Positions 23,654 to 36,341 of a stretch of DNA of 64,000 nt are shown in pieces. Source of the DNA: Gentiana macrophylla (lineage: Eukaryota > Streptophyta > Magnoliopsida > Gentianales > Gentianaceae); contig JAOBSW010000335.1 in assembly GCA_026214975.1 (NCBI GenBank), positions 59,831-123,830 of the forward strand, given 5' to 3'. How positions within the stretch are numbered: position 1 is the first letter of the stretch; each line of letters opens with the position of its first letter. The notes under the pieces are model-generated. The model ran no database searches. It saw only the letters and a list, made by a program, of their open reading frames with translations, and was not told the DNA's origin. The position numbers and the translations under genes are program-made.

Positions 23654-24140
23654 CATAAGAAGATGTAAGATTTAAGGTGCTTCAATATATAGTCATATAG
23701 ATATGGAATGTGATGGAAATATATTCGTCTAAATATTCACCGGCCGGTTCTACTTCTCCGTTCTGTCTACCTCTTCCGAGAATAAAAATGATATCGTGGT
23801 TCAGGCTAAGAAACTTCCTCCGTCGTTAGGAAGGAGCAGAGATCGCGGATGTGGCAGTGGATGTGGTTGTGGAAATGATAGTGTTGGTAGATTTGGTGAC
23901 CTCCATTGGCAGTAAATGAAAATCAGTATAAAGGGAACATGAACGATTAGTATGAGTTAATATCCTCGGTTCTCCTATTTTGCTTCTAAATTTCTCTTTA
24001 TTTTTCGTTGACTGATCTTTTCGTTCCTTTCGGTAATAATTTTGCGTGCTATAGTTTTTGTCTATGGTAAGTTCTTCAGGATTTTGTCAAGCACCATTTT
24101 CAGTCCGATTTACTGATGGTAATCGTAAAAGGTAGAGGGT
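23654..24140. other. short intergenic stretch
   Basis: A GC-richer patch around 23720-23920 (including GTGGATGTGGTTGTGG) may be a gene relic, but no family is recognised. Confidence 0.4.
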
Positions 24141-27100
24141 ATTTCTGTCAATATATGAATTTTTTCTTCATTCACATATCCAACTGCAACAATGTAATTC
24201 CCCGTTTTTCTACTAAGAAAGACCTATCAATATGCTGGTCAAGTCCACATGCTTGAAATATGTGACTTTTAAATGACCTAGAGGTTTGCTTTAATTCACA
24301 AAGGATATAAGCCTTGGTTACGAATAAATTCTGATTCCGATTGTTCAGCAAAAAGTCTCAGCGAATCACCCCTATTTTTTGCTTCCTAATGAATCTGCCA
24401 TTTGTTCTTAGCTAAAACCCTTCTATTCCGAATGAATTCAGATTCCGTTTGTTCGGTAATAATGCCCAAGGAATCACCCCTATTTTCTGCTTTCTAACAA
24501 AATCAAACAAGACCGAGTGGTGAGAGAGTTCAAGGTCTGGTTAACTCTCTACTTGTTAGGGAATCACCCCTAGACCATTCAACTTTGTACCGAAAGTTAA
24601 ACTTTCTATTCATTCGACTCTTATCATGTAGATCCAATTACTCCCACTGGGCCAGAGACACTCAGGTGGTTCAACTAGAGTGTGAACAGAACTGGAGTAC
24701 CAAAACTCCATTCACAGGGTTATCTTTAAATCAACCTCTATTGAGCAGAATCCTATACAGCCGCAAGGAACCATAGGTTCTCAATCACCTCTATAAACTG
24801 CAAAATCTATGGAAAACCGCAAAAGGTAATGGTTAAACCATACTACCACTGCTTTCTAGGAGGATCGATATTCTGATCTAGTAGTAATTATCAGTGTTAT
24901 CACCAACAACCAATGTTGGACGTGGTCCGATCTAATCAGTTAGTAACTACCTTGAGTAACCATACTCCAAAGTCCAAAGTTGTTATTCATAGACCCTTTC
25001 AGAAGGGGTTTTGATAGTATTACCATCACTTTCTGATCTTAAGAATCTTATAACCAACCTTTACTCAACGTATAAGATATTGCACGAACAGTGATCATCT
25101 GAACGTGTACGCAAAATTTCCAGTCCTCCATTCAAGCACTAAGTGCTAAATGCCTATATTGATGGAAGTGGGGTGAACCGAATTCACCCCTTATCCACAA
25201 ATTTGTAAGCATCTTCTAGGTAGACTTCGGTTTTACATGATAGTGTAAACCGTTATTTATAACCAATATCTTAAATGAGTTAAGCAAATTGTATTGTAGC
25301 ACATTAATAACTATATGAGGCAAATTTATGGTGTTATCCCTCAGTGGATAAATTCCACTGGGAGGCAGGCCGAGCATCAGTCCCAAGACTATGCTATGGC
25401 CTATTACTGAGCAAGGAATACTCTATCTCTAGTGAAATCAGTGATACCTCCAAATATTTTAGATAATCTTGCTGGCATTTCGAGTAGTTGTCTAACGAGA
25501 TGTCACTACTCAGAAGCTCCTTCTAACTTGTATCTTTCACAAGACCCCGAAGGTCATTATGAACAAGCTATGTTACTTATTTAAATCTATTACCCTTTCC
25601 CGATTGAAAGGAAGCTTAGTCATTGTTCCTTTTGAGACAGTGTTCCTTGACTGGAGATAGGAATCAACCTAAGCCAGTCTTCAGATCTTGTCTTTAGGAA
25701 ATATTCACTAATTAATAGAGTATGAAGAAGTGTTTATCTAAATGCGGAAACCTTTTGCCTTTAATAGTTTAAGATGTGTTACATATACCTTTTCAGCATT
25801 TCTTAGTGGTTCTGACTTTATCAAACAAAAGTCCGAGTCTTGGATTTGTGCTACAAATGTCATATCCACTTTCTATAAGGCAAACAAATTATCGAATTGA
25901 AAGTGAATCCATTTGTTCCAACGAATATGAAAACAGAAAATAAATTTTCTGTGATATTCAAGGATTGAATCCGAAATTCATTTCCTTATATCACTCCCAC
26001 TATTCTAGCTAAAATAGCTGCCCGTTGTCTACTCTATTTATCGTTTAATGCATAGCTACCTTGTTCTTCCAAAGAACTTAGCTTTCGAGGAAATCGTTAA
26101 GGATGCATTGGTCAGTGATCAAAAATCACCTTCATTTTCCTCTGATTTTCTATTTATTAATATTCCATTTTAGCCTTAAAACTACTTAGTTTAGATGACT
26201 AACACGTATACACATTCTTTTCCATTCTTGACTTTCCTTATATGGAAACAGTCTTGAACTAGCAGTTCATTTGAGTAGATAGTACTCGTGAACTGTGGGA
26301 TGTCTAATGATAGTGTTACTCGTTTGGACTATTTGATTTTTCTAATAAATCAACAAATCATAAGCTTAAAGCTCCCACTAGTTTATCGGTTCCAAATACC
26401 GTCTAATTAGCAATGCTTTATTTTTGATTTTTCAGAGCTAGAAAATCACCAGAACTAAGCTCCCACTAGTTTATCGGTTCTAAATACCGTCTAACTAGTA
26501 ATGCTTTGTTCATGTTTTTCCAGGAATGGAAAAACTCTTGTGTAGTCTCTTACACATTTCTAATGATTCAGAAAAACAACAAATCAGAACAAAGCTCCCA
26601 CTAGTTTATCGGTTCCAAATACCGTCTAACTAGCTTTATTTACGATTTTCCAATTTTTCAATTAGAAATTTTTTGTGTGATTACTCACACAATTAAAATT
26701 CACTAATAGAATTTTATATAGTCCTACATCATCTTTGAAATAAGTGCGTCTCTCGTTCAACACGAGTGACAGCAGTGACATACCTATATTATGTCACTTA
26801 AGATTTGAGGCTCAAAAGGAATATCTCTCCCAAAATTTAATTGCATTCTTCGATGAGTTCAACGTTCTTGTTACTTTCCACTTTTAATGAAGTTATTACA
26901 CTAGCAGTTTTGTAGCCTAGAGATGATAGTTGTAAACAAAATTGACTAAAAAAAATTCATACATACATGACTAGATAAATTTTAGGTATTATAAACTGTA
27001 AAAGTCTATCCTACCATTCCAAGGATTTAATCTCACATCATACCACCGCCTAGGGGGTCGGTATCAGCACGATGACGGTTAAACTGAGACAATCTCTCTC

Positions 27101-27551
27101 GATGATTAAACTTTGAGAATCAAACATCTCATGGGAATCGTACATCCCATACTTTAATCATCGATTACCTTCCTTTTTCAGCCAATATATTTCCTAAAAT
27201 ATCCTGATGAGTGTGACCTACTATATCAGACCTTTAAGTACGCCCCGAGTGTGCCTACGTAGGGCAGGTCAGTGACCCGGCGAATCCTCAAGATCCTATC
27301 CTTTCGGAGACCAAGCCTTCAATTTTGATAGCGGTGAACACCATCCGAAGGGGGCCGAAATCAAAGCGCCACGAGGCATCACCATTCTCTCACTTGCTTG
27401 CATCTATAGTAGAGGCCGTGGGGTCAGTTGTCGCCTTCCCCGCTCCCACTCAATATTTTGAAAAAGTGGTGGGTTTACTGATCGTGGTTTTGGACTTGAC
27501 AATATTTTAAAAACAACAATTCATGTACCCGAATGGTGTCGGTAATGTAGG
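24141..27551 (-). mobile_element. non-coding internal domain of a Copia-type element (LARD-like), part 1
   Basis: This stretch is continuous with 36342-37774 once the nested element and its GTAGG duplication are removed. It leads on the minus strand away from the tRNA-iMet PBS at 37775-37787. No gag or pol motif is visible on either strand in about 4.8 kb, which fits a large retrotransposon derivative with a long non-coding interior. Repeats of GAATCACCCCTA near 24365, 24472 and 24553 and a triplicated block at 26371-26633 are embedded. The left border is uncertain; the 3' LTR is missing. Confidence 0.5.
26371..26633. repeat. three copies of a 40-bp core
   Basis: A core beginning GCTCCCACTAGTTTATCGG and ending ACCGTCTAACTAG (or AATTAG) starts at 26371, 26459 and 26594, with different spacers. 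Confidence 0.9.
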
Positions 27552-29283
27552 TGTTGGTCCCTTGGAAAGGCTAACACAAGTTTAGAGGGGGGTTGAATAA
27601 ACTTGTCACTAAAAACTTAACTTAAAACAAATTAAGGTTCAGTTAAAAACTTGTGTGGAGTTAAGCTAACTCAACTAAGTATAAGTCAGTGCTGACTTAT
27701 TCTTAGTCTAGTTAACTGGCAGCGGATAGAATTAGCCTTTATACTATATAAGTTATCAGAAACTTGTTGACAAAGTTTATAAAGATTGCTGTAAATAAGA
27801 ACTAAATAATTGTGACTGTAATGAAGTAAGTAAATACGTAAAGTAAATAAACAAGAATTATAGAGGTTCCAGGTGGTGTAATCCTGTCAGTCCTCTCTTC
27901 CCCTGTGATGCGGAGGAAATTTCCACTAGAACTTCTTTGAGATGGCCCGGTTACAAAAAGTTCTAAACTGATAGTCCTTGACTAATCCCTAGCTTCACTA
28001 TCTAAATAGATGTAGAACAGGTAGAATTGCTGCTCTTCAATTGCTTGAAACACTGGTGCTTGGAGGGTCGAATTGCCTCTTCACTAGCTCATCACAACCA
28101 CAGTCTTCCTGACTGCACTCAACTGTCCTTCACACCTTCTTGGTGTTTCACAGTCTAAACCTTTGATGGAATCAAAGTTGAGACTTGAATCAATAACTAT
28201 GATTCAATTGTGATTTGAGCTTTTTCATCTAGATCTATAAGTTTTGCACAGCTCTGGATTTCTTCAATTGAATGATCTTGATCTTTCTTTGGATGCTGAT
28301 GTACACTTGAAGAAATTTCTTGATTTTGCAAATAAGTATTTAGTAGGAATTCATTTAAATTTGCTTTTCCCCTTTAATTTAATCTTTCTTGACTAGATTG
28401 ATTTTTGAATTTGTCCTTTCTCACCTCCCCCATCTTTCTTCTGATTGAAGTAGTCTATTTATAGAGGTTTTTCTAACGGCCAATTCTCTATGACTTCAAA
28501 TCCTTTCTAGCCATTAGAGGTCCTGCTTTCTTGCTTGTACGTTACTTGTCAGAACGGATAGAATATCCTCCAATCATACTTCTTGTATAGTAAAGGTTGG
28601 ATTTTTCTTCAGTTTGGTTAAACCTTAGTTTCAAAACTGATTTACTGTGAACATTATCAGTCCTCAGTTTGTAAGAGCTTTAACTGAGAGTTTACTCTTC
28701 TTCAACAATCAGTACTCCAGTTTTCTTCTGATTATAGTTGACTTAATCAAAGTACACCATGAAATAGATTTGCAAAGACATCATTGTCCTTATGTGTCTT
28801 AGCTTCTCATACAAGATCTATAAAGTCAGTTCAGGTCATCACAATCTTGCCTGAAGTCTAACTTTACAATCTCGATGTAGTCTTCATAACTGAGTTTGAA
28901 CCCTCAGTTCTTCAATCTTCTATAACTGAGTCTGTGACCCTCAGTTCTTCAATCTTATAGATAAGCCAACCGAGTTTGCATCCCTCAACGAACTTATCTT
29001 CTTCAGTTCTTTCATAAAGGTGTATCCTGGGTCAGTTTGACTAAATTTCAGTTTCACGTTATCTCAGTTTTCTTGTTATCTCAGTTCGCAATCTAGAAAT
29101 ATTACAGTGCTTGTCTGATTAACTTATACAAATATTAGACTCTATTAAATCCTATACATTGATATCTAAACATCTTTTTGCTTTGCACTATAACAGCTAG
29201 TTATGACACTTCATCAATAGGGTTTAGAACAATAACTAAATAAGTGATGAATCATCATCAAAACATAAATTTTATTTCCAACA
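27552..29283 (-). repeat. 3' LTR of the Sirevirus-like element
   Basis: Plus-strand ends are TGTTGGTCCC and TTTCCAACA. A minus-strand TATA box (TATAAATAG) is at 28455-28463. It is next to the purine tract complement at 29284-29298. Confidence 0.92.
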
Positions 29284-29298
29284 ATTTCCCCCTTTTTG
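29284..29298 (-). other. polypurine tract of the Sirevirus-like element
   Basis: The minus strand reads CAAAAAGGGGGAAAT directly before the LTR start TGTTGG. Confidence 0.85.
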
Positions 29299-29459
29299 AT
29301 GATGTCAATACCCTGCTTAAAAGCAATGCAAAAAGATAAAACAAGATACAGTAAGTAACACAGTGAACTGAGAAACTGAAAAATTTATTGATAACAGAGT
29401 TACAAAGTAAAGTAATAAAATACAACAAAAATGAAAAGAGCTAAACAGACAGCTTCTTT

Positions 29460-32400
29460 TTATTTAACAGTTAAACTTAATCGATTGTCATAAGCTTCAG
29501 CAACAATCCTCATAGCATCATTTGTTGTTGTGCTTTCAATTCCATGGATGCTTGCCCATATGTTCCATGATTCCGATAGATTGTGCTTGCCGAAGAATTT
29601 GCTTTTGAAAAGAACAGCGAAAGTAAAAATAGATGTTCTCAACCTTTCATTGTTGGCTGTTTCAGTAGACTCTGAACAAATTCAGGTTCAGTCTTTTCAA
29701 TCTTATCTGACTCTTTATCTAGAGTACCATTCTTTTCCCATTTCTTGAGTTTGTTCCAGTAATGCATGAGAATCTTCTGCATATGTAGGAACGATTCTAG
29801 AGATTCTTCTCTTGATTCTCCTTCTCTGGCAGGTAGATCTTTGAATAAACTGTAGAGACGAGAATCCAAACCAACTCTTTTATCAGTTGGTTCCGAGTAT
29901 TTGGCAATTAACTTCATTTCCTCATCTGTAAAATTCTCCTCTAGCTTTCTTCAGTTCAGTTAGTTTATCATCAATGCTTGTAAGGACTTGTGGCATTTCA
30001 GTTGCATTGACTTTTAAGATGTCCAAACTTTCCCCCTTATTGACATCATCTTTATTAATCATACTTTTGATGTAACTGTTTAAATTCTGCTGAGTTGATG
30101 CCAAAATGGTTTGAGCTACAACTGAGTCCTTCATGCCTTGTTCCATTAGAATCATTCTGTCAACCAAATTATTGAGAATGCCTTCCCATCTGTCTTGAGT
30201 TCATCTTTTCTTGCATCATTCTCAATGGTTGTCTTTCGAAGCTCAATCAGAGTGTTTTGATAGTTATCAGTGACGATATCCATCTTCTTTTCAAGGTTGC
30301 TTCTTTCATCTTTGCTAGCCTCTAAGGACTTCAGAACTTTTCCAAATAAACTGGTGTCATCCTTCTGAATTCTGATTATCTCATTATGATAGAATTTAAT
30401 GAGATCAACCTGAGTAGGTACGTGTTTTGAGCTTCCTGCTTGTTGTTCATTGGCTTTGCTTATCTCAGCCTCAGTTGATTTTGCTTTCTTTAGTGGTGAG
30501 ATAACAACTTGCTTCAGTTTTTCTTTGTATTCTACCGACCTTCTTCTTTCTTCAGATTGTTTTCTAATTTCTTCTAGACTTGACTGATCAATATTTCTTG
30601 CAGGTGATAATTGAACGTTAAATTCTTCATCTGATTCTTCTCCAGCCATGTTTGCCACTGTTCTTGCTATTTCTAGCATAGACTTATCAGTAGGAGATTG
30701 ATAACCTCCTTATTCTTCTTGTTGTGCATCAGACACAGTTTTAGAACTGGAACTTCCACTGGTTTCTTCAGAACTACTAGAATCATCATCAGTGTTCTGA
30801 TCAGTTTCAGTCTTCTTTTCTTGTAAGGATGCAAGAATCCCTTTTTGCAAATTGGGATCTCCCTGAGAATCATCACCATCATCACCCTTTTTGGAACTTC
30901 CACCAGCTGTGGTTTCCTTCCAATAACCATTTCTGATCAGCGCATATCCTAGATTCAAGAATTCATCGGTATTGATTATTTCTGATAGATTTGTAATTTT
31001 GTAATGATCAAATACCCATCTTTCAGTAACTTCCATTTCTGCCATCTGACTCCTTTGATTGGCAATTGAACTGAATTTCCAAATTTGATAATCATGCAAT
31101 CGCTCATAATCATTTGCCATTAATTCTCCATAATCAGTTGATGACTTAGATTGAGGGACAATCTCCTCAGATTCTCTTGTGGCCTCCTGGTCATCTTCCA
31201 GAATAACATCCTCAGTTTGCATAGGGTCAGTTTTACAGGTTCCTCCTTTAGCACTGACTGGGAAAACTGATGTATCTCTTCCAATGACTGGAACTGAGAT
31301 TATCGGCTCAGTTTCCATGTCACTAACAAGTTCTTCAGCAACTTGTTCTCTAACAGGTTCAAGTTCCAATTCAGTAACTGGAACTTCTTTCATTATTGAT
31401 TCAGTGAGTTCTTCTTCATGGACTAGCTCGCCCAAGTGAATGATCTTAGTCGATCCTGACTCTGCTTCAGCTCATTTATCTTCAGAGTGAGAAGCCAAAA
31501 ATTCTTTGACTGACTCTTCAAATTCTAATCTGGAAGCAGATTTTTGCGGTGTAGATCTAGATTTTGAAAGTAACAAAAGCGTGTCCAAAGTTGCTTTGTC
31601 AATCAGTCTTTCTTCACTGTCAGATTCTTCATCATCAAGCTCAATTCTCAGGGTCTGTTTCCACGAGTCTCGCCTTTCCTACGTAAGTCAGCTTCAACAT
31701 TCTGTTCTCTGTTGACAACTTTAGTTTCCTTTGTCATCTCAATTTCTGGTGTATGTGTAACTGGCTCTTGAATTGGTAAAGCTTCAGTTACAAATGTTGG
31801 AGCAGATTCAGTAAGAGTAACTTCAGTTCTCTCTATTTGTGCTGATCCTTCAGCAACTGAAGTAGTGACTTTTGTTGGTGAACCAAGATCAGATTTGACT
31901 TTTGCTGAATCTTCCAATTGTTTCCTTCTCTTCCTTAATTCTTCAACTTGTTCCAAGGCTTCATCTCCAGTTACAACTTTCTTCATCTTTCTGCTTTTCT
32001 TCTTTTTAGGTTAACTCACAGAACCTTCAGCTTTTCTTTTTCCAGGTTTTTCTTCTTTAATAACAATCTTTCCATTGGCAATTGGTGTTTCTTTCCTCTT
32101 TCCGATTCCAAAATGATCGTGTATTCTTTGTACCACCAGTACAAGAGCCTTCTTATGATAGAAACGACATTTCTTGACATCGGTCTTCTTTTTGGGTATG
32201 TCAATTGATTGTGCTACTAATTGATCAAATAGATATCTTTGCCAATTAAAAATTTCTCCAAACCAGATCACATATAGTAAATCAAATTTTGCTCCAGAGA
32301 GGTTGCTAAAATTTCCAACATTTCCTATTATGCAATTTGCTAGCATCTTAGTGAGAAAATTGAATTCTGGTTTGAGTAAGCTTGTACTCCCGGTCTGTGA

Positions 32401-32898
32401 AATTATGGAGTCTGCATCAATTTCTATATCTTTCCATAGTTTCTCCTTTTGTTCTTTGGATAACTTGATGGCTGCTGTACCTCCAGATTTATCAAACCCA
32501 AAGATCTCTGTAATTAGGTCTTCAGTAACTTTGATCTGCTTACCATTGACAGTGGTGGTAAAAGTGTGTATGTCTTCTCCTTCTAGAGCTGTACTTCCAA
32601 ATTCATAGAAGTCTTCAATGCTTTCTAGACATACATTTTTCAGATCGATGTTGAATACAACATCCAATACTTTGATTTTCTGAATTTTTGCTGCAATAAC
32701 TTTGGCTAGAGTTTGATCAGTATATTTTGCAATAAACTGATCAAGAGAGATGATCATTCCCGGTTCAACAAGAGTAGAAGTCATTGTTTTCTGGATTTGA
32801 TTGAAGATTTCAAAATTCGGAGATTTAGAGAATAGATTCAAAATTCGAGTGTAAAGAATTATAAAAAGAAATTCTGGGTTATTTATAATTTGTAGCAA
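29460..32898 (-). pseudogene. coiled-coil, envelope-like ORF of the Sirevirus-like element
   Basis: A near-continuous minus-strand reading frame of roughly 1100 codons lies where Sireviruses carry their envelope-like gene. The likely start is the Met at 32784. Upstream codons are also open to 32898. The N-terminal 250 residues hold a globular part with the segment LLYVIWFGEIFNWQRYLFDQ, resembling the domain known as putative plant transposon protein. A Lys-rich tail follows, then long Glu/Ser/Thr-rich acidic stretches and coiled-coil helices (30152-30679). In-frame stops occur at about 32011 and 30710. Frame changes occur near 31650, 31440, 30160, 29920 and 29640. It has no enzyme motif. The last stop is about 160 bp from the purine tract. 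Confidence 0.7.
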
Positions 32899-33312
32899 GG
32901 GTAGTTAAGAATTGAGTGGGACTCAAAACGTCTCGTCATAAATGTTTTGAGATTGTGAAAAAGAGGATGAGTGGAAAATATGGACGGTTTGGATTGAGAA
33001 GGATCACGTCTTTTCTTGACATCTGTAGCTAGACGGTAGTAAGTAGGGTAGATGCTGTGTATCTCTAGCTGTGTACGTTCAGTCTCGTACTTATACTGAA
33101 TTCAAAAACTCAGTTGTGAATACAACTCAGTTTTGTGAATCACACCTCTTCAGTTCTTAGTTAGCGATATTTTCCTGCAAAACAGAGAGAGAGATTTTTG
33201 GTACCCATATCTGTTTGGGTCCTAACTGATTAGTTTTCAATGAAATAATTTTATTTTTAACTTTATGCCTCTCTTGATATCTTGACTAAGTAAAGCCAGC
33301 TTTCACAAACTT

Positions 33313-34499
33313 TTACTGTTTTGTCCTAACAGTTTTTTGTTTGTTTAGTTTGTGAAACTGATGTGATGGTTTATTCCAATCTTCATCAGTGGGAAATAGT
33401 CTTCCTTTTCCTCTGAGTCTATTATTCCACGAATGATTTTCATTCTTAGATGGATGAGACTTGAAGATTTTTCTAACTGATCTTTGATCAGTTTTCCCCT
33501 TTTTAGCCTTCTGAATTTTCCAGTAAAATCTGTTGGTTTGGTGTTTTTTACCAACTGATTTTTCAGTTTTATCAGTTTGTGCATTTGGTTGTGCTGAGTT
33601 ATTGTCAGTTCTAATAATTTTGTCAGTTTTCTGAGTTCTTGACTGTTGTGCTGTCACAAATTTTAATGCAACTGAACTTGGTCTGAACTTAGAATTCTGC
33701 TGATTTACAAACCCTAAACCAGATCTGTCTCCAAATGGTCTTCCAGGTTTGAACTGAACACTAGAAATTGGATCAACTGATGATTCTGTGATGATTATTT
33801 CTTCTGTCAGTTCATCAGTTGGTCGAATTACCTTGGTTCCATTATTAGCCTTGATTAAATTGATCTCAAAGATTCAATCTCGAAACTTCGCCAATAATAA
33901 CTTTTTTCTTTTGACATCCTCATAATTCTTTTGAGTTACCTCCAATTCCTTTATGAGTATGTCCAAGGTTTATTGTAGTCTTCATTTCTATGATTGTTCA
34001 TGACAGTGTGAGTGCTGGATGTAAATGCAGTTACCTCCTGATGTTTGATAGGTAAAATTTCTGTTGAGGAATCAACATCATTTAAGACTCGCTTCCCTTT
34101 ATCATTAGCAATTGACTGTGCTGCTCCTAACAGTATGATTTCCTCATCACTTTCACCTCCATAGCTCATGGGTAGAATCTCAACAGCATCTCTGGCCTTT
34201 GCGATGGATGGATCTTCAATAATGTTTTTAGTGAATTTTTCTTCTATATAATCAGCTACTCGTAGCAACTCTTTTTCTGCTTCTTCTGAAAGATCACTTA
34301 GGGATGGAAATCCTCTGGATTCATCTCTATATGCGTTAAAGTCAATATCTTCATCATAACTGAAATGAGGTTCCGGATTTGTATGAGAGCTCGTAGTACT
34401 AAATCTTTCAAATACTTGATCCTGAAAATCATAAACAACATTCTGCAAATAGTCAGTCAGGGGGTTATTCAGCCAGCTTCTAATTCTAGATGTATCCAT
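33313..34499 (-). pseudogene. gag-derived ORF of the Sirevirus-like element
   Basis: It opens with Met at 34499 (MDTSRIRSWLNN), about 95 bp inside the PBS, and runs 182 codons to 33951. It then resumes after a frame change and ends at 33313. The second part has FGDRSGLGFVN and a Lys/Gln-rich basic region. Further on (about 33200, another frame) is a segment resembling the GPK..WVPK linker between gag and pol in Sireviruses. There is no zinc knuckle, and the pol region that should follow is absent; the next coding sequence is the envelope-like ORF 400 bp later. The first 182 residues are acidic and helical and are not a standard gag core. Confidence 0.6.
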
Positions 34500-34593
34500 T
34501 AAATTTTAATAAAGTACTTTTACGACTGATACAGTGAGGGGTTATCAACAACTGGTTTGTAAGGTATATGTGGATCTCTTCCAAACGGAAGAA

Positions 34594-34608
34594 CTGCTCC
34601 GATACCAA
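34594..34608 (-). other. primer-binding site, tRNA-iMet
   Basis: The minus strand reads TTGGTATCGGAGCAG next to the 5' LTR end, close to the usual Copia TGGTATCAGAGC. Confidence 0.85.
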
Positions 34609-34609
34609 T

Positions 34610-36341
34610 TGTTGGTCCCTTGGAAAGGCTAACACAAGTTTAGAGAAAGGGTGAATAAACTTGTCACTAAAAACTTTACTTAAAACAAATTAAGGTTCAG
34701 TTAAAAACTTGTGTGGAGTTAATCTAACTCAACTGAGTATAAGTCAGTGCTGACTTATTCTTAGTCTGGTTAACTGGCAGCGGATAGAATTAGCCTTTAT
34801 ACTATAAAAGTTATCAAAAACTTGTTGACTCAGTTTCTAAATATTGCTGTAAATAAGAACTAAATAATTGTGACTGTAATGAAGTAAGTAAATGCGTAAA
34901 GTAAATAAACAAGAATTATAGAGGTTCCAAGTGGTGTAATCCTGTCAGTCCTCTCTTCCCCTGTGATGTACAGGAAAATTCCACTAGAACTTCTTTGAGA
35001 TGGCCTGGTTACAAAAAGTTCTAAACTGATAGTCCTTGACTAATCCCTAGCTTCACTATCTAAACAGTTGTAGAACAGGTAGAATTGTGGCTCTTCAATT
35101 GCTTGAAACACTGGTCCTTGGAGGGTCGAATTGCCTCTTCACCAGCTCATCACAACCACAGTCTTCCTGACTGCACTCAACTGTCCTTCACACCTTCTTG
35201 GTGTTTCACAGTCTAAACCTTTGATGGAATCAAAGTTGAGACTTGAATCAATAACTATGATTCAATTGTGATTTGATTTTTTTCTTCTAGATCTATAAGT
35301 TATGCACAGCTCTGGATTTCTTCAATTGAATGATCTTGATCTTTCTTTGGATGCTGATGAACACTTGAAGAAATTTCTTGATTTTGCAAATAAGTATTTA
35401 GTAGGAATTCATTTAAATTTGCTTTTCCCCTTTAATTTGATCTTTCTTGACTAGATTGATTTTTGAATTTGTCCTTTCTCACTTCCCCCATCTTTCTTCT
35501 GATTGAAGTAGTCTATTTATAGAGGTTTTTCTAACGGCCGAATCTCTATGACTTCAAATCCTTTCTAGCCATTAGAGGTCCTACTTTCTTGCTTGTACGT
35601 TACTTGTCAGAACGGATAGAATATCCTCCAATCATACTTCTTGTATAGTAAAGGTTGGATTTTTCTTCAGTTTGGTTAAACCTTAGTTTCAAAACTGATT
35701 TACTGTGAACATTATCAGTCCTCAGTTTGTAAGAGCTTTAACTGAGAGTTTACTCTTCTTCAACAATCAGTACTCCAGTTTTCATCTAATTATAGTTGAC
35801 TTAATCAAAGTACACCATGAAATAGATTTGCAAAGACATCATTGTCCTTATGTGTCTTAGCTTCTCATACAAGATCTATAAAGTCAGTTCAGGTCATCAC
35901 AATCTTGCCTGAAGTCTAACTTTACAATCTCGACGTAGTCTTCATAACTGAGTTTGAGCTCTCAGTTATTCAATCTTTTATAACTGAGTATGTGACCCTC
36001 AGTTCTTCAATCTTCTATATAAGCCAACCGAGTTTGCATCCCTCAGCGAACTGATCTTCTTCAGTTCTTTCTTAAAGGTGTACCCTGGGTCAGTTTGACT
36101 AAATTTCAGTTTCGCGTTATCTCAGTTTTCTTGTTATCTCAGTTCACAATCTAGAAATATTACAGTGCTTGTCTGATTAACTTATACAAATATCAGACTC
36201 TATTTAATCCTATATATTGATATCTAGACATCTTTTTGCTTTGCACTATAACAGCTAGTTATGACACTTCATCAATGGGGTTTAGAACAATAACTAAGTA
36301 AGTGATGAATCATCATCAAAACATAAATTTAATTTCCAACA
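34610..36341 (-). repeat. 5' LTR of the Sirevirus-like element
   Basis: Same 1732-bp length and ends as 27552-29283. A minus-strand TATA box is at 35513-35521. Differences from its partner are scattered substitutions such as TTAGAGGGGGGTTG against TTAGAGAAAGGGTG. Confidence 0.92.

Larger units (their letters stand above)
27552..36341 (-). mobile_element. pol-less Sirevirus-like Copia element
   Basis: Two co-linear LTRs of 1732 bp each (27552-29283 and 34610-36341) bound an internal region of 5.3 kb, with target duplication GTAGG at 27547-27551 and 36342-36346. The PBS on the right and the purine tract on the left show minus orientation. Inside are a gag-derived ORF and a long coiled-coil ORF in the position of the Sirevirus envelope-like gene. 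No protease, integrase or RT motif is present, so gag-pol has been deleted. The LTRs differ by only scattered bases, so this is one of the younger insertions here. Confidence 0.9.
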
